Source of the DNA: DATGEO01 sp035310015
GTDB taxonomy: Bacteria > Chloroflexota > Dormibacteria > Dormibacterales > Dormibacteraceae
NCBI GenBank assembly: GCA_035310015.1
Contig: DATGEO010000052.1
Location: 1-9,890 of the forward strand
DNA: 9,890 nt
Reading direction: 5' to 3'
Below the pieces are notes generated by a model. That model was not told the origin of the DNA. It did not search any database and saw only the letters and a list, made by a program, of their open reading frames with translations. The number at the start of each line of letters is the position of its first letter. Positions within the stretch are counted from its first letter, which is position 1. A program made the position numbers and the translations under genes. Of the stretch, positions 1 to 7,200 are shown piece by piece.

Positions 1-8
1 ATCGTCAT

Positions 9-1121
9 GTGGTCGAACCGCAGTCTTATGAGTTCGGCGAGGCGATCGGCAGACAGCTGATCGAGCTGCAGCGCCAGATCGACGCCTTGCAGCTGCGTTT
101 CGCCCGGCTGGCCTGGGAGTTCGACGGCAGCAATTACTACGAGGACGAGGGCTTCACGAGCTCGCTCAACTGGATCCGGATCAACTGCCACGTGCAGGAA
201 CGGGCGGCGGGCGACCGGATGGCCGTAGGGCGGACCCTCCTTCGCTTGCCGGAGTCACACCAGGCGATGGAGGCGGGCGAGCTTGGCTTCGCGCATCTCG
301 TCGTGATGGCAACGACTGCCGAGGCGGTGGGAGAGAACTTCGACGAGTCGGAGCTGATCAACAAGGCGAGGGAGAGCTCCCCCGGCAAGTTTCATCACCT
401 GTGCGAGCACTATCGCCACGCCAAGAATCCAGCGCGGTTCGCGCAGGAGCAGTCCGAGATGGCCGAGCAGCGCAAGCTCGAGCTGAGTCGCTGGCCCAAC
501 GGCGTGCTCAGCATCAAAGGCTTCCTCGACCCGGTGGGCGGGGCGGCCTTGCGTGGCGCGCTAGAGCCGCTCGCCCGCAAGTCTGGACCTGACGATCCGC
601 GCGAGCGCGACCAGCGCATGGCCGACGCCCTCGTCGAGCTGGTGAACCAGAACCTCAAGGTCAGCCTCCAGGTCACTGCCTCGGTGGAGACGCTGATGGG
701 CCTGCCGGGATCGCCGGCGGGTGAGACCGAGTTCGGTCTGCCGATCTCAGCCAAGACGATCGAGCGGTGGGCGTGCGACTGCAGCCTGACCCGGATCCTG
801 CTTGAAGGCGAGTCCACCGTCATCGACGTCGGTCGGGCGGTGCGCACGGTCAAGGGCCCGCGGCGACGCGCGCTCAACGCGCGGGACAGATGCTGCCGGT
901 GGCCGGGCTGCGATCGGCCGGCGCGGTTGACGGCGGGACATCACCTGGTGCACTGGGCGAGCGGCGGCACGAGTGATCTCGACAACCAGGTGCTGCTGTG
1001 CCATCGCCATCACTGGATGGTTCACGAAGGCGGGTGGCAGCTGGTAAGCGGAGACGGCGGGAGACTGCTGTCGATCCCGCCGCCTACACGGTTCCGAACA
1101 TACGTCCGAGGCCCGGACTAG
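9..1121 (+). CDS. DUF222 / HNH endonuclease domain protein (13E12 repeat type)
   Basis: Predicted HNH-type nuclease of the DUF222/13E12 family, a multicopy family common in actinobacteria. Its biological role is not settled; some copies are thought to be mobile or defence-linked. The N-terminal and central part (about residues 10-250) is the helical DUF222 region. The C-terminal HNH module spans about residues 292-345: a Cys pair in CCRWPGC (C296, C301), the His pair H311-H312 in TAGHH, N326 in LDNQVLLC, C331, and the H334-H335 pair in CHRHH. All expected zinc and active-site positions are present, so the nuclease may be active. The GTG at position 9 is the first start in view, but the frame stays open to the window edge, so the true start could lie upstream. 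The 370 residues seen are near the usual family size. The last 38 bases overlap the end of the convergent allantoinase gene. Confidence 0.88.
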   Translation: MVEPQSYEFGEAIGRQLIELQRQIDALQLRFARLAWEFDGSNYYEDEGFTSSLNWIRINCHVQERAAGDRMAVGRTLLRLPESHQAMEAGELGFAHLVVMATTAEAVGENFDESELINKARESSPGKFHHLCEHYRHAKNPARFAQEQSEMAEQRKLELSRWPNGVLSIKGFLDPVGGAALRGALEPLARKSGPDDPRERDQRMADALVELVNQNLKVSLQVTASVETLMGLPGSPAGETEFGLPISAKTIERWACDCSLTRILLEGESTVIDVGRAVRTVKGPRRRALNARDRCCRWPGCDRPARLTAGHHLVHWASGGTSDLDNQVLLCHRHHWMVHEGGWQLVSGDGGRLLSIPPPTRFRTYVRGPD

Positions 1122-2309
1122 GCGGCTCGCCGTGGACCAGCGTCATCACGGTGCGACCGCGTATCGGCTCACCTTCGAACGCGCTGAAGGGATTCTTATA
1201 GAGGAGGTCCTGTTGGCGCACCACGCCTTCGTGCCCGAGGTCCATCAGCCAGAGGTCGGCGTCGAAGCCGGGCGCGATGTCGCCCTTGCGCGCGATGCGA
1301 AAGCGCCTGGCGACGTTGGTGGCGGTAATGGCGGCAACCGACGCCGGGTCGAAGTCCATGCCGAGGAGCAGGCCACGCGTGGTCTGGCACCCCGAGATCC
1401 CGCCCCAGATCTTCCTGAAGTCGTCGCCTTGCTTCAGATCGAGAGTGGAAGGCGAATGGTCGGACACGATGATCGGCATCGCCTGCATGCGGGCAGCCCT
1501 CAGCGGCGGCGCGCACTTCCCCATGCCGCCTAGGCGCTCGAGGTCAGCCTCCGTGAAGAGCATGTACTGGGGGCATGTCTCACCGCTCACGCCGCCGCCT
1601 AGCAGCGCTGCGCCCTGCGGCGTGCTCACGTGGACGATGTGGGCGCGGCATCCGGTGTCGCGCGAGAGCCGTACGACGGTCTCGATCGCGGCGAGCTCGG
1701 CTTCGGGCGGCCGCGATGCCGCGAAATCGGCCCCACTGGGGCCGGCGGGCTCGCGAAGGAGAGCTGGGTCCTCGGCGTGGACGAGGAGGATGGAGTTCGC
1801 TTCCGCGATTCGCTCCATTCCCTCGCGCAGCGTTGCCTCATCGCACGCGGGGAACTCGTCGATTCCGCTCGGGCACATGAACGCCTTGAAGCCCATCGCC
1901 CCCCGCGCCACGAGCGGTTCGATGTCGTCGAGGTTCCCGGGCACCAGGCCGGCCCACAGGCCGAAGTCGACCCTGGACGATCTCTGCATCGCTTGGAGCT
2001 TCACGTCGAAGGCATCGATCGTGGTCGTCACCGGAAGGTTGTTGAGCGGCATGTCGATGAATGCCGTGTAGCCGCCTGCCGCCAGCGCCGCCGAGCCGTG
2101 CGCGATGTCCTCCCACTCAGTGCGGCCCGGCTCGTTGAAGTGGACGTGCGAGTCGATGCCCCCGGGGAAGACGTGCAGGCCGGACGCGTCGATCTCCTCG
2201 CCGTCCGCCTCGAGGTCGCGTCCAACGGCCGCGATCACCCCGTCCGAGGTGATAGAGATGTCCGCCCGCTCGAGGCCTCGCGAGCTGACCACCGTGCCGC
2301 CGCGGACGA

Positions 2310-2313
<4 letters not shown>
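1084..2313 (-). CDS. allB: Allantoinase (cyclic amidohydrolase)
   Basis: Predicted allantoinase, opening the hydantoin ring of allantoin to give allantoate in purine-ureide catabolism in the cytoplasm. It is a dihydroorotase-like TIM-barrel amidohydrolase of 409 residues. Visible metal and catalytic residues are H56 and H58 in SHVHFNEPGR, the bridging lysine K143 in GFKAFMC, H179 in LLVHAED, H228 in HIVHVS, and D285 in VSDHSPS. The strings DMPLNNLP (88-95) and SGIDEFP (149-155) favour allantoinase over dihydroorotase or dihydropyrimidinase. The protein is shorter than usual (about 440-450). Two segments look shortened against the remembered E. coli AllB sequence: between TPQG (231-234) and ETCPQY (245-250), and between PPLR (269-272) and VSDH (283-286). 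All catalytic residues survive. The GTG start overlaps the stop of the upstream M20 gene in GTGA (2310-2313), so translation is probably coupled. It is the last gene of the operon. Hydantoinase activity on another ring is the main alternative. Confidence 0.9.
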
Positions 2314-3535
<1,222 letters not shown>

Positions 3536-3539
<4 letters not shown>

Positions 3540-3946
3540 GCCTCCTCGAAGGTGATGTCCTGCGCGCCCTCCCAGAGCACGATCTTGCCCAGCCGCGGGA
3601 GGTCGTCCACGCCTTCGTGGATGGTCGCGAAGTGGTTGCCCGCGAGCTGCCCCATCTTGCTCGCGAACAGTGTCGCGCCGTACGGGAACAGGATCTCGGT
3701 CTCGCTGATGCCGCCGGGGTAGAGCAGCAGCTGGCCCGGCGCCGGGTGGCTGGTGTGGTTCTCGTAGCCGAGCTCGAGCTCGAGGTCGCCGAGGGGGATC
3801 CAGGCCGCTTCGCCGCTCCACCGCGCCTGGATGAGCCGCGTCTTCAGGGGCAGCATGGAAGCGAATCTCGCGCAGGTCTTCGGCGCGAGTTGGGTCTCGA
3901 GGCGCGCGATGAAGCGCAACCCCGAGACCCGGATTTCGACGTTTAT
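3536..3946 (-). CDS. DUF3830-type small protein (cyclophilin-like fold family), start probably ATA
   Basis: Small cytoplasmic protein of 136 residues resembling the DUF3830 family, which adopts a cyclophilin-like beta-barrel and has no known reaction. Recognition rests on the N-terminal pattern VSGLRFIARLE then APKTCARF, on WSGEAAWIPL, and on the HPAPGQLLLYPGG and GKIVLWEGA strings, which match the family from memory. No signal peptide or membrane segment is seen. The reading frame has no ATG, GTG or TTG for over 100 bases upstream of the family-like region. The best start by structure is the ATA at 3946-3944, which forms an ATAA overlap with the permease stop (TAA at 3945-3943) and mirrors the GTGA overlaps downstream. 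The alternative is TTG at 3919-3917 (127 residues), but that removes most of the first beta strand. It sits between permease and M20 genes, so a role in ureide handling is inferred, for instance an unrecognised step or binding function. Confidence 0.78.
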
Positions 3947-5415
3947 GCGCGCGAGCCCATCGCAGCAGTGCTTCGCTGCGCGCCCGACACCAGCTGGAAG
4001 ACGTAGTAGAGGACGCCGGTCAGGACGAACGCGACGATGAACGTGATGTCGCCGATCTGCGGGCTGTTGTTCGCGATCGGTCCGACGTAGAAGGGGTAAT
4101 CGTTGGCGAAGAGGTATACGGGCACCGCGACGCCGATCAGCATGGCCACGAAGCCCTGCCAGCGCTGGTGCTTCGTGTCGTAGAAGAGCGACTCGTCGCC
4201 GTAGTCGCCGCGGCGCATCCAGTAGTCCAGCAGGACCACCGCCAGCCAGCCGGCGATCCAGTAGCTGATGAGCAGCAGGAAGAACTCGTACTTGCTGCCC
4301 GGTCCGACGTTGGCCTGGCCCCAGACGCCGATTACGTAACCGAGGACGCCCGCCCCGATCGCCAGGACGGCGCGGCGCTGGCGCAGGGTCATGCCCATCT
4401 CGCGGATGCCGACCGCGACCAGGGACATGGTGCCGCTGTAGATGTTGATCGCGTTCGCCGCGACCGCGCCGATCGCGATGCACAGCAGCGTGAGGTAGTA
4501 GATGGGGTCCGGCATCGCCTTCTGCAGCTGTACGGTCGGGATGTCGTTCGGTCCCCACTTGGTGCCGGCGACGGTCGCCAGCGCCGCGCCCGCCAGCTCG
4601 AGCACCACGCACGAGACGAACACGCCCATGCCGGCCCAGAAGCCGACCATGGTGCGGTTGGTGCTAGGCGGCAGGTAGCGCGTGTAGTCGGCGGCGTACG
4701 GGTTCCATCCGGCCGCGTAGCCGAAGGTCGCCGTGAATAGCAGCATGAAGGCGCCGAAGTGCCCGAACGGGCCGGGGTTGGCCGCGACGCCGTAGTTCGC
4801 GTGGCCGAAGATGAAGATGCAGGCGATCAGGAAGACGATGCCGAGCAGGGGCAGCGCCCAGCGCTCGAACACGTGAATGAAGTTGTGGCCGAGGGTCGCG
4901 ATCAGGACCTGGGCCACGACGATGACCAGGAAGCTCAGCCAGAAAGGAACGGTCCAGTTGACCAGGAGCGCCAGCGCCTGCAGCGCGAACGCGCCGCTCA
5001 CGCTGTTGACGATGAACCAGCCGATGGCGCCGGTGAAGGCGTTGAGCCCCGCCGGCAGTACGTTGCCGAGGAAGCCGAAGGCTCCGCGGCTTTCGACCAT
5101 CATCGGGACGCCGAACTTCGGCCCCCACGACGAGAGGATCGCCATCGTCAGCGAGCCGAGCGCGGTGCCGACGATGATCGCGAGCGCGGTCTCCCAGAAG
5201 CTCAGGCCGAAGATCGCGATGCCGAGAACGCCGACGAAGATGGTCGCGAACTCGAGGTTCGGCGATGTCCAGGTCCAGAAGAGGTCGATCGGCTTGCCGT
5301 GACGTTCGGTGTGGGAGATGAACTCCGCACCTCCAGGCTCGACGGTGGCGACACGTTCACCGTATTCGCCCTCACGAATGGGTACGTGTTTTTCGACTTC
5401 CTCGATCGTGTCCAT
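3943..5415 (-). CDS. NCS1-family permease (purine/cytosine/allantoin:cation symporter)
   Basis: Predicted inner-membrane symporter of the nucleobase:cation symporter-1 family, importing nucleobases, hydantoins or allantoin with a proton or sodium ion. The 490-residue protein has a hydrophilic N-terminus of about 45 residues, then roughly twelve hydrophobic segments starting near residue 55. Family hallmarks are VESRGAFG (108-115), GWNPYAADYTRYLP (236-249) with the substrate-site tryptophan W237, and NAINIYSG (321-328) with N324 where NCS1 transporters bind substrate. The frame is open upstream to 5553. The ATG at 5415 was chosen because a GAGGGGGAAG ribosome binding site lies 5 bases before it and the family-like sequence begins there. 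It is the first gene of a four-gene operon with M20 and allantoinase genes, so allantoin or a related ureide is the likely cargo. The divergent cytosine deaminase-like gene makes cytosine an alternative. The last bases overlap the next gene in ATAA. Confidence 0.93.
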   Translation of the reverse strand: MDTIEEVEKHVPIREGEYGERVATVEPGGAEFISHTERHGKPIDLFWTWTSPNLEFATIFVGVLGIAIFGLSFWETALAIIVGTALGSLTMAILSSWGPKFGVPMMVESRGAFGFLGNVLPAGLNAFTGAIGWFIVNSVSGAFALQALALLVNWTVPFWLSFLVIVVAQVLIATLGHNFIHVFERWALPLLGIVFLIACIFIFGHANYGVAANPGPFGHFGAFMLLFTATFGYAAGWNPYAADYTRYLPPSTNRTMVGFWAGMGVFVSCVVLELAGAALATVAGTKWGPNDIPTVQLQKAMPDPIYYLTLLCIAIGAVAANAINIYSGTMSLVAVGIREMGMTLRQRRAVLAIGAGVLGYVIGVWGQANVGPGSKYEFFLLLISYWIAGWLAVVLLDYWMRRGDYGDESLFYDTKHQRWQGFVAMLIGVAVPVYLFANDYPFYVGPIANNSPQIGDITFIVAFVLTGVLYYVFQLVSGAQRSTAAMGSRA

Positions 5416-5420
5416 AGGCG

Positions 5421-5430
5421 CTTCCCCCTC
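5421..5430 (-). promoter_or_regulatory. Ribosome binding site of the NCS1 permease
   Basis: Reading the minus strand, GAGGGGGAAG ends 5 bases before the ATG at 5415. It is purine-rich and complementary to the 16S anti-Shine-Dalgarno, and it decides for this start over the longer open frame upstream. Confidence 0.7.
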
Positions 5431-5462
5431 ACTAGGACCGGCGGCGAGCAGTAACGCTGCGA

Positions 5463-5468
5463 AGTTTA
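5463..5468 (-). promoter_or_regulatory. Candidate -10 box for the permease operon
   Basis: Minus-strand hexamer TAAACT fits the TANNNT pattern of housekeeping sigma factors in actinobacteria. It would give a 5' leader of about 40 bases carrying the ribosome binding site. No convincing -35 box is seen. A GGATCGG string lies just upstream (5474-5480) and repeats half of the palindrome at 5625-5638. This is a weak, pattern-only call. Confidence 0.3.
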
Positions 5469-5498
5469 AGCGCGGATCGGACGGCCGAGGGGAACAGA

Positions 5499-5613
5499 TT
5501 TGCGCTGGGGCGAGTGCAGCCGAAGGCGCGGCGAGCAGGGGACCGGAGCGCACCGTGGTGCGCGAGGACCGCAGCGGAGGCGCAACGCCCGGATGCGCCG
5601 CCCCAGTAGCAAA
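5499..5613. repeat. Structured intergenic element with terminal inverted repeats and internal hairpins
   Basis: About 115 bases in the permease/codA-like gap. The ends can pair: TTTGC plus CTGGGGCG (5499-5503, 5505-5512) with CGCCCCAG plus GCAAA (5599-5606, 5609-5613), a 13-pair stem broken by a small internal loop. Inside lie GCC-GAA-GGC (5519-5527), GCGCACC-GT-GGTGCGC (5548-5563), and GGCGCA with TGCGCC around a 9-base loop (5579-5599; its last base also belongs to the outer stem). No gene-like protein is encoded here, although two frames stay open by GC bias. It may be a dispersed REP or MITE-like repeat, or a structured leader RNA. One copy in one window cannot separate these. Confidence 0.55.
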
Positions 5614-5624
5614 GCTGTCCGTGA

Positions 5625-5638
5625 GGATCGGCCGATCC
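5625..5638. promoter_or_regulatory. Perfect 14-base palindrome, candidate operator
   Basis: GGATCGGCCGATCC is its own reverse complement over all 14 bases. It sits 29 bases upstream of the codA-like ATG and would cover the -35 region if TAGGAT (5654-5659) is the -10 box, which is where a repressor would act. The half-site GGATCGG recurs at 5474-5480 near the permease promoter candidate. The cognate regulator is not in the window. A short GC-rich palindrome can also occur by chance. Confidence 0.42.
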
Positions 5639-5653
5639 GTGCTTGGCGCGGAT

Positions 5654-5659
5654 TAGGAT
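5654..5659 (+). promoter_or_regulatory. Candidate -10 box (or ribosome binding site) for the codA-like gene
   Basis: TAGGAT fits TANNNT and ends 8 bases before the ATG at 5668, the spacing expected if transcription starts at or next to the ATG (leaderless mRNA). The embedded AGGA could instead be a weak Shine-Dalgarno at acceptable spacing. The sequence alone does not decide between them. Confidence 0.35.
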
Positions 5660-5667
5660 TCCGTCGA

Positions 5668-6930
5668 ATGCTGGATTTGCTGCTGCGCGGCGCGAGGCTC
5701 CCCGGGGAGCCGAAAACCCGCGACATCGGCATCCGCGGCGGCCTCATCGCCGAGCCCGAGCCGGAAGCCCGCGAGACCGTCGATCTCGGCGGCGCCCTGG
5801 TCACGCCGGCGCTCGTCGAGCCGCACATCCACCTCGATGCGGTGCTCACCGTCGGCGAGCCCCGGCAGAACGAGACCGGCTCGCTGTTCGAGGGCATCGC
5901 CATCTGGGCCGAGCGCGTGAAGAGCCTGACCGTGGACGACGTCAAGCGCCGCGTGCGCACGGTCCTGCGCTGGCAGCTCGCGAACGGCGTGCAGTCCGTC
6001 CGCAGCCACGTCGACGTGTGCGACCCGGAGCTTCGTGCGGTGCGCGCGCTGCTCGAGCTCCGCGAGGAGATCGGCGACCAGATGGCCCTGCAGCTCGTCG
6101 CATTCCCGCAGCAGGGGATCATGTCGTTCGAAGGCGGCGAGGAGCTGATGCGCCGTGCCGTCGACATGGGAGTCGACGTGGTCGGCGCCATCCCGCACTT
6201 CGAGCTCACGCGCGAATACGGCGAGCGCTCGGTGAAGTTCGCGATGGCGCTGGCCGCCGAGAAGGGTTTGCGCGTCGACATCCACTGCGACGAGACCGAC
6301 GACGACCACTCGCGGTTCGTGGAGGTCATGGCCGCCGAGACCATCCGGCTGGGCATGGGCGGGCGAGTCACCGCCAGCCACACGACCGCGATGCATTCCT
6401 ACAACAACGCCTATGCCTACCGGCTCATCAACAACCTCAAGCGCGCGCAGATGCACATGGTCACGAACCCCCTCGACAACTCGACGCTGCAGGGCCGGTT
6501 CGACAGCTATCCCATTCGCCGGGGCCACACGCGCGTCAAGGAGCTGCTCACGGCCGGCGTCAACGTCTGCGTCGGCCACGACTCCGTGATGGACCCGTGG
6601 TACCCGCTGGGCTACGGCGACCCGCTGCAGGCCGCGTTCGTGCTCGCCCATTACGGCCAGATGTCGGGCTACACCGAACTGCGCACGCTCATCGACATGA
6701 TCACCCGCAACCCGGCGGCGGCTCTCGGCCTCGAGGGCTACGGGCTGGAGCCGGGGTGCCGGGCCGACCTGTGCGCGTTCGCGGCTTCGAGCGAGATGGA
6801 CGCGATCCGCCTCGTCGCCCCCCGCAAGCTCGTGCTGCGCGCGGGCAAGGTGGTGGCGCGGACGGAGCCGGCCCACACGACCGTCGTCTGGGACGGGCGC
6901 GAGGAGGCGGTCGACTACCTCAAGCCGTAA
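5668..6930 (+). CDS. codA: Cytosine deaminase-like amidohydrolase
   Basis: Predicted metal-dependent deaminase of the CodA group in the amidohydrolase superfamily; E. coli CodA converts cytosine to uracil and ammonia. The 420-residue length matches. Residues corresponding to the E. coli active site are H53 and H55 in EPHIHLD, Q148 in AFPQQG, H206 and E209 in IHCDET, H238 in ASHTTAMHSYN, D305 in GHDSVMDPWYP, and W311. Similarity is high along the whole chain, including SLFEGIAIWAER, VGAIPHFELTREYG and LQGRFDSYP. One notable change is S306 where E. coli has D314 (GHDD), next to the metal ligand, which may shift specificity to isocytosine, creatinine or another related ring. The frame is open from 5500, but the ATG at 5668 was chosen because homology starts there and the upstream stretch is the hairpin-rich element. 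It is divergent from the permease operon and likely co-transcribed with the small zinc-finger gene 10 bases downstream. Confidence 0.88.
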   Translation: MLDLLLRGARLPGEPKTRDIGIRGGLIAEPEPEARETVDLGGALVTPALVEPHIHLDAVLTVGEPRQNETGSLFEGIAIWAERVKSLTVDDVKRRVRTVLRWQLANGVQSVRSHVDVCDPELRAVRALLELREEIGDQMALQLVAFPQQGIMSFEGGEELMRRAVDMGVDVVGAIPHFELTREYGERSVKFAMALAAEKGLRVDIHCDETDDDHSRFVEVMAAETIRLGMGGRVTASHTTAMHSYNNAYAYRLINNLKRAQMHMVTNPLDNSTLQGRFDSYPIRRGHTRVKELLTAGVNVCVGHDSVMDPWYPLGYGDPLQAAFVLAHYGQMSGYTELRTLIDMITRNPAAALGLEGYGLEPGCRADLCAFAASSEMDAIRLVAPRKLVLRAGKVVARTEPAHTTVVWDGREEAVDYLKP

Positions 6931-6940
6931 GCTGGGTTTT

Positions 6941-7189
6941 ATGAGCAGAGGGTTCAGGAACGCCGACGAGACGCAGGAAGCGAGCGAGCAGGCGACCCTG
7001 ACGGCGATCAGCCAGATCCTGGAGCGGGACCGCGAGCAGGCCGAGCACTCGGCGCAGCTTCGCGCTGAAGGCAAGCTCGGGGTTTGCGAGGACTGCGGCC
7101 GGCCCATCGGCGCGGAGCGCCTCGAGGCGCTGCCTCAGTCGACGCGGTGTGTCTCCTGCCAGGCGGGTTGGGAGCAGGCCAACCGCTAG
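6941..7189 (+). CDS. TraR/DksA-type C4 zinc-finger protein
   Basis: An 82-residue protein with a C-terminal four-cysteine zinc finger: C49 and C52 (CEDCG) and C70 and C73 (CVSC), spacing C-x2-C-x17-C-x2-C. The strings between them, GRPIGAERLEALP, are typical of the TraR/DksA family, whose members bind RNA polymerase through the secondary channel and alter initiation. The first 45 residues are charged and probably helical (rich in E, Q, R and A), but far shorter than the coiled coil of full-length DksA, so this is a short TraR-sized form. The start is the ATG 10 bases after the codA-like stop, with only a weak GGG upstream, suggesting co-transcription. Whether it acts on polymerase here is unknown; a generic zinc-binding role is possible. 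Its 3' end faces the SDR gene with 11 bases between stops. Confidence 0.85.
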   Translation: MSRGFRNADETQEASEQATLTAISQILERDREQAEHSAQLRAEGKLGVCEDCGRPIGAERLEALPQSTRCVSCQAGWEQANR

Positions 7190-7200
7190 AGGCCGAGCTT

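Noticed and set aside
895..1040. Homing endonuclease or intein reading of the HNH motif
   Set aside because: The protein has the full DUF222 N-terminal region and no intein splice motifs or flanking intron structure, so it is a free-standing 13E12-type protein.
1429..1627. Frameshift or pseudogene reading of the shortened allantoinase segments
   Set aside because: The frame is continuous with no stop, and family motifs resume in the same frame on both sides, so in-frame shortening is the simpler reading.
5416..5553. N-terminal extension of the permease (46 extra codons)
   Set aside because: It would cover the hairpin-rich element, and a good ribosome binding site sits directly before the ATG at 5415.
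5500..5667. N-terminal extension of the codA-like protein (56 extra codons)
   Set aside because: The extension is Arg-rich and lies over the inverted-repeat element and palindrome; family similarity begins at the ATG at 5668.
5653..7107. - strand open frame opposite the codA-like gene and zinc finger
   Set aside because: It spans two real genes antisense and shows no domain; codon bias of the + strand genes accounts for it.
7190..7200. Possible terminator between the zinc-finger gene and the SDR
   Set aside because: Only 11 bases separate the two stops; no stem with a T-run is visible in either direction.
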